The position numbers were made by a program, and so were the translations under genes. From the NCBI GenBank assembly GCA_026417735.1, contig JAOACR010000023.1, positions 62,001 through 126,000 of the forward strand: a stretch of 64,000 nt of DNA, in the 5' to 3' direction. Within the stretch, counting starts at the first letter, position 1. Each line of letters starts with the position of its first letter. Shown piece after piece: positions 9,733-17,146 of the stretch. Source of the DNA: Kiritimatiellia bacterium (GTDB lineage Bacteria; Verrucomicrobiota; Kiritimatiellia; PWTM01). The notes under the pieces are model-generated. The model was not told the DNA's origin. It searched no databases and saw only the letters and a program-made list of their open reading frames with translations.

Positions 9733-10391
9733 GCGCGGGCGCCTCCGCCGGTCGTCGACTCGGCGCTTTCGGCGGGCTCCTCTGCCGCGCGATGCACGAT
9801 CTCCGCCAAATGCGGCCGCAGAAAGCGGCTCAACGCCTCCGCGATCGCCGGTTTCGTAAAATCGTGATAGACATGCCCATCCTTCAGCGCGACGCGGAAT
9901 CCGCCCCGCAGACCGCTCTCCGCCCGGATCGTGATGCCCTGCACCAGCTTCTGGCGGTACTGGTCGGCAAAAAACGCGATGATCTGCTGCTGGTCCTGCT
10001 CGCTGATGAGGAACTCCACCCGGCTTTCCTCGCCCTGTCGTTGACAGTACGCCTGCGCGATCTTCAGCATCATCTGCTGCAGCGTTGCGATGTCCAACGC
10101 GCGGTCCACCGCGTCGCTGACAATGTCGTGCAGAATGTTCTCGATGCCCTGACCGACCGCGATCAGCAGATCTCGCGCGGCCTGCTCCAGTGTGCGTTTC
10201 GCACGTTCCGCAAACACCGCCGCATCGCGTTCGGCCTTCTCCAGGATCTCCCGTGCGCGTCGTTCCGCCTCGCGCACCTCCGCGGCCGCCTTCTCCCGCG
10301 CCTGCGCCAGAATCCGTGCCGCCTCGGCCTCCGCGCGTTCGATCGCGTCGGCGCGAATCCGTTCGATCAGATGTTGAAGTTCCTCGGCCAT
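9729..10391 (-). CDS. atpE: V-type ATP synthase subunit E (peripheral stalk)
   Basis: A 220-residue peripheral-stalk subunit. Residues about 1-95 form a charged coiled coil rich in Ala, Glu and Arg (ARILAQAREKAAAEVREA). The C-terminal half is the globular head that contacts the A3B3 cap. As the first gene of the operon it has a strong AAAGGAG ribosome-binding site before the ATG at 10391, and a promoter at 10437-10466 gives a leader of about 40 nt. The gene order E, DUF2764, A, B, D, I, K matches the Borrelia/Treponema/Chlamydia arrangement. Confidence 0.93.
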   Translation of the reverse strand: MAEELQHLIERIRADAIERAEAEAARILAQAREKAAAEVREAERRAREILEKAERDAAVFAERAKRTLEQAARDLLIAVGQGIENILHDIVSDAVDRALDIATLQQMMLKIAQAYCQRQGEESRVEFLISEQDQQQIIAFFADQYRQKLVQGITIRAESGLRGGFRVALKDGHVYHDFTKPAIAEALSRFLRPHLAEIVHRAAEEPAESAESTTGGGARA

Positions 10392-10436
10392 GAGCGGGCT
10401 CCTTTCGCCGGCGGTCGCCCGCCGAAAAGGTCCGTC

Positions 10437-10466
10437 AGTCTACGCCCTCCCCACCGCCGCTGACAA
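10437..10466 (-). promoter_or_regulatory. Predicted sigma70-type promoter of the V-type ATPase operon
   Basis: On the minus strand: -35 TTGTCA, an 18-bp spacer, then -10 TAGACT. The predicted transcript starts about 40 nt before the atpE ATG. The hexamers match the sigma70 consensus at 5/6 and 4/6 positions, read by eye. Confidence 0.6.
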
Positions 10467-10562
10467 GTCGCTACGACCCGCTCCAGACCGTGGCGCAAGC
10501 CGAGCCTTCCACGCCGATGTACGCGCACCGGATGCGCCCCCCGCCGGCGGCGCTCCGGACAC

Positions 10563-12815
10563 TCACCGCTGCGGAGCAGCTTCCCGTTCCGCCGGCGACC
10601 AGCTCTCCGGCATCCACGGCGGCAACTCCGCGACCCGTGCCCGAGCGGCCGCGGAGGTCGGCACACCCCACGCCTCAAACCACGGCCCCAGATTCCGGCC
10701 CACAGACCGGGAGAGGCGAACTAGCCACTGATCGCGACATTCTTCGTCCGTGCGGGGGCGTTCGGCGCGCGGCAGCGCCCGGTACTCGGCGAACACACGA
10801 CGGAATGGTTCCCAACCGAATGCGGCGCGCAGCTGCATGTACATGCCGAGGGCCAGAAAGGGCTCCCGCTTCCAGTCTTCGAAGCGCCGGCCGCCGGCGA
10901 CATACCGCTGCCACAACCGCCGCTGCGCCTGCGGAGTAATCTGGGGATGGCCGGTGAGGGGGGGACGACCGCACACGGTTTCCAGCACGTACAGGGTGAA
11001 GAGGTTGACCGTGACCTCGGCGGTGCCCTCGAAAGTCCAGTCGGGCTCCTGATGGTTGTGGCCAAGCTCGTGGAACAACCCCCACTGGCCCTGCAGGACC
11101 GCCGCCCGGCTGACCAGTACCTCGTACTGATCGGCATGCGTCATGATGGGGTAGCCAGAGTGCATGTAGCCGGCACTGATCTGAACATCTGGCACAATTC
11201 GCTCCGGCCGCGCGCGCTCGGCGGGGCGGCCGGCGAGCTCCGCGCAGGCGTCCAGCACGCGGTCCCAGCTCTCCATCAGTCCCTCAGGATCCTCAAGGCC
11301 GCGCAGCCGGTCGGAGGGTAGCGTCAGAATCACCCGCCGGCCGACCAGTTCGCCCCAGGGCGCCGGAGCCTGCCGCGAGCGTTGCCAGTCCTCCGGAGGG
11401 GTGATTCCGCGCCGGAACAACGGCGCCTCCACCGCACCGCTGACCCTCACCCGCAGCGCGTTCCTGGGCGCAGGCCCAGCGCGCTCGAGATAGAGTAACC
11501 CCCCGAACGGACTGGCCACTGTCACGAACGAATTCGTAAGCTGAATCGCGCACGAAATCTCCGGATATCGCCTCCATTCATCCAGCTGCCAAAGCCGGTC
11601 CGTGTGAGCGCCGATGCGGGCGGTGAGACGGGCCTCCTGTGCCTCCGCCTCAAGCTCGATGCGGACCGGTTCGCCCGGCGGCACATACAGGCCCGTCGAA
11701 ACCCATCCCTCCGGGCTGAGATCGAGCACGAGCTCCCGCCGGCTCCGGTCCGCCTCGGGCGGCACCGCGCCCGGGAACACGTCCACTCCGGGCAGCGCAC
11801 GAACATCATGCGGTCGCCGCGCACGTGCACCCCGCATCGCCCACGTGATGGCTGCCCGCCGAAGCCACTCCTCCCGCTGCGCCGGCCGTGCCGGCACGGG
11901 CGGATCCCACGAACACCGGCCCAGCTTTTCATCGAGCAGGGGCCGAAGCAACGTGTCGTCGTCAGGCAGCCAGCGAATGGCCGCGTTGAGAATCGCCGTG
12001 GCCTGTGGCAGCTGGGACCTCGCTGCGCCGGACTCCAGCGCGTTGAACGCGGCAAATGCGTGGGTCAGCGAAGCGCCCGCAGTTGGCGGATGGTCCACCG
12101 ACAGAGGGAACTCGCACGTTTCAGCCGTCCACAGAATACCCCACCGTGCACACAGGCGGTTGGCGGGATGTTCGCTCAGCCGCCGGCCGTCGCCGGTCCA
12201 CGACCAAGCGGTCTCCGCAATGATCAGCCCGCCGCCGCCCTCCACGTGGGCCGCCAGCTTTTCGATCGCTTCGATAGGGATCCGACGCCCGACCGCGATG
12301 ACCACCTCGGACGACACCGCGCCGGTCGGCTCCAGCGCAACGACTTCCCCTCCGCCCGCCTGCAGCACACGCTCCGCACCGCCCCATCCGACGGTGGCTA
12401 CCCGGAGTGGCCGGCTGTGCGCCGCCGCCCCAGCCACCCACCGCACCAACGCCATCAGCCAGCCGCTCGACCCGGGCGCCGCCGCCGCTCCCGGCAAAAA
12501 TCCATCGTGTGCCAGCGCAACGACGCGGCCGCGCCCCGCTTCCGCAACAGCTCCCATGGGTACCTCGACGCCGTCGCGCCGCCCGGTCAGCCACACGCGG
12601 CTGCGTGGTCCAAACACCACCAGTTCGCCCGGCACCGCGGAGCGCGGCCACTGCGGCGGGGGCGTGGGCAGTTCCTCCGCCGTGGCCGGGGCGGGAATCA
12701 CGGGCCGGGAGGCGGGCGTCGCGCGAACCCCTGTAGCGTCGCAGTGCACCGCTGCGGCGGTGAGGACGCACCGCCACGCCATCGCCGAGGAACTTCGGCA
12801 TGTTCGAGCGTGCAT
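10563..12815 (-). CDS. Secreted peptidase M60 (enhancin-like) zinc metallopeptidase
   Basis: A 750-residue predicted exported protease. The zinc motif HELGH gives H582, E583 and H586, and the downstream ligand Glu is E600 in FEGTAEVTVN, fitting the M60 pattern HExxH(8,24)E. Before it, STGLYVPPGEPVRIE to ASPFGGLLYLE (about residues 370-460) is the M60 beta-sandwich. The N-terminal 300 residues resemble the amidotransferase-like domain of TCAF proteins. The first 35 residues contain a weak export signal. M60 enzymes often cleave mucin-type glycoproteins, so a host or matrix glycoprotein substrate is plausible. ATG 12815 is preferred over GTG 12821; a -10-like TATTGT lies only 10 nt before it. 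It reads toward the ATPase operon in the same direction. Confidence 0.8.
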   Translation of the reverse strand: MHARTCRSSSAMAWRCVLTAAAVHCDATGVRATPASRPVIPAPATAEELPTPPPQWPRSAVPGELVVFGPRSRVWLTGRRDGVEVPMGAVAEAGRGRVVALAHDGFLPGAAAAPGSSGWLMALVRWVAGAAAHSRPLRVATVGWGGAERVLQAGGGEVVALEPTGAVSSEVVIAVGRRIPIEAIEKLAAHVEGGGGLIIAETAWSWTGDGRRLSEHPANRLCARWGILWTAETCEFPLSVDHPPTAGASLTHAFAAFNALESGAARSQLPQATAILNAAIRWLPDDDTLLRPLLDEKLGRCSWDPPVPARPAQREEWLRRAAITWAMRGARARRPHDVRALPGVDVFPGAVPPEADRSRRELVLDLSPEGWVSTGLYVPPGEPVRIELEAEAQEARLTARIGAHTDRLWQLDEWRRYPEISCAIQLTNSFVTVASPFGGLLYLERAGPAPRNALRVRVSGAVEAPLFRRGITPPEDWQRSRQAPAPWGELVGRRVILTLPSDRLRGLEDPEGLMESWDRVLDACAELAGRPAERARPERIVPDVQISAGYMHSGYPIMTHADQYEVLVSRAAVLQGQWGLFHELGHNHQEPDWTFEGTAEVTVNLFTLYVLETVCGRPPLTGHPQITPQAQRRLWQRYVAGGRRFEDWKREPFLALGMYMQLRAAFGWEPFRRVFAEYRALPRAERPRTDEECRDQWLVRLSRSVGRNLGPWFEAWGVPTSAAARARVAELPPWMPESWSPAEREAAPQR

Positions 12816-12889
12816 GAGCACAGAGACAATAGCACGCCCGCACTGAGATCGGGACCTCGCCGCTGCAGCGCCACCCCCCGACGATCACT

Positions 12890-14095
12890 GTGAGCCGTGG
12901 TCGCAACGCAGTTCGTTGCGCACGATCGCGCGATCGTCGGCGGGCGCCCTCCTCAGCGCTCTTGGCGACCACAAACACGGGCACTGGGAAGACGACGTCC
13001 ACGTCGGGTCCGTGCTGTCGGCCGAGCAGGCAGAGCGTCCAGCTCACCCTGCCGCGGGTCGCCGGTTGGCAAGAGGGAATCGCAAACATGACCGGTACAT
13101 GCACTGCGTCGCCCCCGACGGGCCGTCTTGCGGCTTCGACCCGTTGGAGCACCGACCAGCGGCGTTTCACCGAAGGCCACATCCCCACCTGGACCCGCTC
13201 GAAGCAGCCCAACTCCACATCCAGCTGCGCACAGGCAAGGCCGCAACGCGGCCGGATCACCACTCCCGCTAACCACCCTCCGACCACACCCGGCACCGTG
13301 CCAAGCTGAAAAACCGCGGCGCCATACCGCCGGTGCACCGCCCATTCTCGTAGCGTCCAGATGAGGAGCATTACCCCGATCAACGCGAATGTGCCGAGCA
13401 CCAGAGACCCCGCTCCCATCCGCGGCGCCCCGGCGGCCAGCATCACCGCCAGTCCGACTCCCACCACCGCATGCCACAGGGTGGCAAAACCCGTCCACAC
13501 CAGCACGATTGCGCGGTTGTCGGCTCGAACATGGCCCCCCGCCCAGTCCTCTCGCCATATCCAGGGCGCCTGGGGATGCGCCGAAGCCAAACAACTGAGC
13601 GGGTGGCCACCATCCCTCCGACGCTCATTGCAAGGCCAACACCACCGAAGAGCAACGCCAGTCCTCCCTGCAGCACGGCCAGCTCGAGCCGGGAACGGGG
13701 GGCCAGCACCGCGAGCCCGGGAGGGTTCGGAGAAACACGGACGCTCACCGGTTCCCCTTGCTCGTGCGCGCGGCGCAGCCATTCATAGGTGCGCCGACGC
13801 CAGCCATCGAGTCTGTCCGCCCCTGTGTGGGGATGCCAACCTGCTGTCTTTACATATTCGCGGCCGGCGAAGTGATAGCGATAAGTCGCCGTCACCTCCC
13901 AGAGGGTGAACTCTTCGCCGCGGTGCTCTCGCAGCGCCACCCTCGTATCCACGCCGTCGCATGCGGCCAGCTCCGCATCTCGGCGGCCTCGCGCATCTGC
14001 GCGGCGAGCCATCCCCCAAACACGCCGCCCGCACCGAGCACGGGCAGCCCCACCATCCTCAGCGCCAGCGGTCCGGCCGGCGAGCGTGGCCGCAT
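12890..14095 (-). pseudogene. DUF3592-family membrane protein, frameshifted at least twice
   Basis: Three consecutive reading frames together make one DUF3592-like protein. Frame 1 starts at 14095 with a hydrophobic helix (LRMVGLPVLGAGGVFGG) and reaches SWPHATAW. Frame 2 continues from about 13945 with ATYRYHFAGREY and PNPPGLAVL, then a second membrane helix. Frame 3 takes over near 13570 after a CCCC run and carries a third helix pair plus a soluble tail with HVPVMFAIPS and DVVFPVPVF, as expected for the family C-terminus. Each switch corresponds to one missing base. No in-frame stop occurs where the protein should end, so a third lesion near 12890 is likely and that end is approximate. Either a recent pseudogene or sequencing errors explain it. 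It is divergent from ldhA. Confidence 0.6.
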
Positions 14096-14158
14096 GACCG
14101 CATCATGCTCCGGCACCGCTGACCCCTCAACCAGGGATGAAAACCGCGGAATCGACAG

Positions 14159-14164
14159 TACAGT
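14159..14164 (+). promoter_or_regulatory. -10-like hexamer immediately before ldhA
   Basis: TACAGT ends only 7 nt before the ldhA ATG at 14172, and there is no ribosome-binding site between. If used, transcription would start at or next to the A of ATG, giving a leaderless mRNA. No convincing -35 was seen. Confidence 0.35.
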
Positions 14165-14171
14165 CACCGTA

Positions 14172-15227
14172 ATGACGAAAGTTGCGCCTATTCCGGTTGC
14201 GGTGTTCGACGCCAAACCGTACGACCGAGACTTTCTCGAGCCGGCGTTCCGACGGGCGGGGTTCGAGGGCCGCTGGCTGACGCCGCGGCTGGGACCCGAC
14301 ACTGTCCGGCTCGCCGAAGGATCACCCGCGGCCTGCGTATTTGTGCACGACGATGTCTCCGCACCGGTGGTCGAGGCGCTCGTGCGGCTGGGCGTGCGTA
14401 TCCTCGCGCTGCGTTGCGCTGGGTTCAATCACGTCGACCTGGTCGCCGCCGGTGGCCGCCTCACGGTGGTCCGTGTGCCCTCGTACTCGCCGCACGCGGT
14501 GGCGGAGCACGCGGTGGCACTACTGCTGGCGCTGAACCGCAAAGTGCACCGGGCATGGCTTCGCACCCGTGACAACAACTTCTCCATCCACGGCCTTCTC
14601 GGCTTCGACCTGTACGGGAAAACCGCGGGGCTGATCGGGCTGGGGCAGATCGGCCGGGTTATGGCGGGCATTCTGCGGGGATTCGGCATGCGCGTGCTTG
14701 GTCATGACCCGCATCCCGACACCGAGTGGGCCGCGCGCACCGGCGTGGAGCTGACGGATCTCGACCATCTCTATCGCGACTCCGACGTGATCTCTCTCCA
14801 CTGCCCCCTCACCCCCGAAACGCAGGGGTTGATCAACGCCGCGGCGATCGCGCGCATGAAGCGCGGCGTGATGCTCATCAACACCGGCCGCGGGCGCCTG
14901 ATCGACACCCGCGCACTGCTGGCGGGCCTCAAGAGCGGCCGGATCGGCGCCGCCGGCCTCGACGTCTACGAGGAAGAAGAGCGGTACTTTTTCGAGGACT
15001 TCTCCGCCTCGGGCATCGAGGACGACCTGCTGGCACGCCTCACCACCTTCCCAAACGTGCTGATCACCTCGCACCAGGCGTTCTTCACCCGCGAAGCAAT
15101 GAGTGCCATCGCGGAAACTACCGCGCGCAACCTGCGACAGTTCTTCGACGGCCGTCCGCCGGAGAACGAAATCTGTCACCGCTGCGCGCGGACTCCGGAG
15201 CCGTGCCCCCGGCTCCCCTCCGCCTGA
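14172..15227 (+). CDS. ldhA: D-lactate dehydrogenase (LdhA-like, NAD-dependent 2-hydroxyacid dehydrogenase)
   Basis: A 351-residue cytoplasmic enzyme predicted to reduce pyruvate to D-lactate with NADH, recycling NAD+ in fermentation. The Rossmann motif is GLIGLGQIGR, followed by VLGHDPHPD with the adenosine-ribose Asp. The catalytic Arg is in INTGRGRLIDT, the Glu in DVYEEEERYFFEDFS and the His in ITSHQAFFTREA. The last two blocks closely match E. coli LdhA rather than general phosphoglycerate dehydrogenases. ATG 14172 is chosen because typical family N-termini begin just there (VAVFDAKPYDRDF). It is divergent from the broken DUF3592 gene, and the next gene downstream is an MFS permease on the same strand. 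Confidence 0.92.
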   Translation: MTKVAPIPVAVFDAKPYDRDFLEPAFRRAGFEGRWLTPRLGPDTVRLAEGSPAACVFVHDDVSAPVVEALVRLGVRILALRCAGFNHVDLVAAGGRLTVVRVPSYSPHAVAEHAVALLLALNRKVHRAWLRTRDNNFSIHGLLGFDLYGKTAGLIGLGQIGRVMAGILRGFGMRVLGHDPHPDTEWAARTGVELTDLDHLYRDSDVISLHCPLTPETQGLINAAAIARMKRGVMLINTGRGRLIDTRALLAGLKSGRIGAAGLDVYEEEERYFFEDFSASGIEDDLLARLTTFPNVLITSHQAFFTREAMSAIAETTARNLRQFFDGRPPENEICHRCARTPEPCPRLPSA

Positions 15228-15324
15228 ACGCCCAGGCCTCCACGGCGCGGAGCGGCTCGACCGGCCCGGCCCAAGCGCGGTTCTCTGCACGACCCGCGGA
15301 GCTCGTCCCCTCACACCGGCGGGG

Positions 15325-15353
15325 TTGCAATGTGCTGCGGCTCCAGATAAGTA
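15325..15353 (+). promoter_or_regulatory. Possible promoter of the MFS permease gene
   Basis: TTGCAA (-35), a 17-bp spacer and TAAGTA (-10) lie about 60 nt before the ATG at 15415. The -35 is good and the -10 is moderate. Confidence 0.4.
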
Positions 15354-15414
15354 GTCCGTCAATGAAAGAAACAATCCGGACGCACACCGGATCCAGACGG
15401 AGGAGACAACCGCG

Positions 15415-16590
15415 ATGAACTGGCCGCTCTACACCAAACTCAGCCTGATGATGGGCCTGCAGTACGCGATCTGGGGTGCGTGGGCGCCGGTGCTGGCCGC
15501 TCGGCTTCTCGGACCGCTGAAGCTCAACGGCAAGCAAACCGGCTGGGTGTACGGCACGCTGCCGCTGGCCTGCATCGTCGCGCCGCTGCTCTCGGGTCAA
15601 CTCGCCGACCGCTATTTCAACAGCGAGCACATCCTGGTGGCGGCCCATCTGCTGGGAGCGCTGTTCATGTTTCTGGCCGCGCGCCAGGAGAGGTTTGCGC
15701 CGCTGCTGGGCGCGATGTTCGGGCATTCCTTCTGCTATGCGGCGACGCTGCCGCTGGTGAACGCGGTGATGTTTGCGCACGTGACGCCGCAGAGCGGCAT
15801 CAACGTCGGCCACGTTTTCATGTGGGCACCGATCGCGTGGGCGCTGGTCGGTTACGCGCTCAGCGCCTGGCGATTCCGCTTCAAGACCGGTGAACGCGGT
15901 GTGGACTGCATGTATCTGGCCGCCGGCCTCGCCGTCGTGATGGCGCTGGCCTGTCTGACGCTGCCCGCGACGCCGCCCGCGCGACAGGGTACAGCGCCGA
16001 TTCTGGACGCGATCGCGATGCTGAAGCAGCCGAACTTTCTCGTATTCGTGCTCGTCTCGATGGTGATGGCCGGTCTGATGCAGTTCTATTTCCTGGGCTC
16101 GGCCCCCTTCCTGCAGAGCATCGGCATCGGCAACCGCAGCGTCCCCGCAACGATGGCGATCGCGCAGGCCGTTCAGACGGTCGCGACGTTTCTGCTGCTC
16201 GGGCCGATGACGACAAAGCTCGGATTTAAAGCCACACTGATCGTCGGTGCGGTGTCATGGGCGATGCTGTACGGCGTCTATGCGTTTTCGACCTCAAGGC
16301 CGGTGGTGGTCGCCGCGCAGGCGCTCCACGGCGTCGCCTATGTCCTCTTCATCATCGCTGGCCAGATGCTGGCCAACACCATGGCGACCGAGGCGGTTCG
16401 CAGTTCGATGCAGGCGCTCATCTTTGCCGCGACCACGGGGGTTGGACTGTTTCTCGGTACCCAGCTGGCCGGCGCGGTGATGGACCGCTACGGAGGGGAA
16501 GGCGGGTTCAACTGGTCGAAGATCTTCGCGGTGCCGTTTGCGATCGCAGTGATCAGCATCGTGATCTTCGCGGCCGCATTCCAGGCCTGA
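15415..16590 (+). CDS. MFS transporter of the nucleoside:H+ symporter-like family
   Basis: A 391-residue inner-membrane carrier with about 12 predicted helices. The N-terminus (YTKLSLMMGLQYAIWGAWAPVLAARL) and the loop SGQLADRYFNSEHILVAAH resemble NupG/XapB-type nucleoside permeases, a family common in Planctomycetes-Verrucomicrobia genomes. The substrate may be a nucleoside or a sugar; the sequence alone does not decide. The ATG at 15415 follows GGAGGAGACAACCGCG, a clear ribosome-binding site. The gene is not flanked by nucleoside-catabolism genes, so its role is open. Confidence 0.8.
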   Translation: MNWPLYTKLSLMMGLQYAIWGAWAPVLAARLLGPLKLNGKQTGWVYGTLPLACIVAPLLSGQLADRYFNSEHILVAAHLLGALFMFLAARQERFAPLLGAMFGHSFCYAATLPLVNAVMFAHVTPQSGINVGHVFMWAPIAWALVGYALSAWRFRFKTGERGVDCMYLAAGLAVVMALACLTLPATPPARQGTAPILDAIAMLKQPNFLVFVLVSMVMAGLMQFYFLGSAPFLQSIGIGNRSVPATMAIAQAVQTVATFLLLGPMTTKLGFKATLIVGAVSWAMLYGVYAFSTSRPVVVAAQALHGVAYVLFIIAGQMLANTMATEAVRSSMQALIFAATTGVGLFLGTQLAGAVMDRYGGEGGFNWSKIFAVPFAIAVISIVIFAAAFQA

Positions 16591-17146
16591 GGCGCGTAGG
16601 CAGATCTGAACGCGGCTGGACCACACGACGGGGTCGGACGACCGCGAGGAAGGGTAGTTCTGCTGCAGCTCCTCCCCTAGCCAGAACTGCGTTCGCTCTC
16701 ACCGACCGGGGCATGGCAACTAGCAGGGAAGCGCGACGACACCGGTGGTGCAAACTCTGCGCTGCACGTCTCCGCCGCCCAACCGGCCGCGAAGATCCGT
16801 CCCGCTTGCCAGCAAGTGGTTCACCTGGACCGGCCCCCAGCGGCCCTCCTTTCCGCCAGGCCAACCGGTGCAACGAGTCCCGGCAGATGCCCGAACTCTC
16901 TGGGGTGCCTGCCCTACCTACGAAGCACCTCTTCTCTGCGACGGCGTGGAATGGTGACAAAGGCCTCGTCATCGGGGGGCCCGTACACGGCGCGTGCGCG
17001 AAACATACCCTCGCGGTCGGCCCCAGGATCGTGCGGCCAATCCGAGCCGCCGGTCCCGCACGGCGCGCCCTACCGGCGCTTCGCTTGACAGCCCCCCGGC
17101 AGCGCGGCAGTGTCCCGGCCGGTCACTACGACCGTGGAGCCCCGAC
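16591..17146. other. 556-bp intergenic gap between the MFS gene and pheT
   Basis: No open frame here looks like a protein and no tRNA fold was found. A loose inverted repeat AGTTCTG/CAGAACT (16655-16689) lies after the MFS stop. TTGACA at 17085-17090 is a perfect -35 hexamer about 57 nt before pheT, but no good -10 follows at the right distance. Otherwise nothing is seen. Confidence 0.5.

Noticed and set aside
12121-12815. Extension of the third DUF3592 frame through the M60 gene
   Set aside because: The overlap is 700 nt in a different frame from a good peptidase gene; absence of a stop is better explained by a third frameshift.
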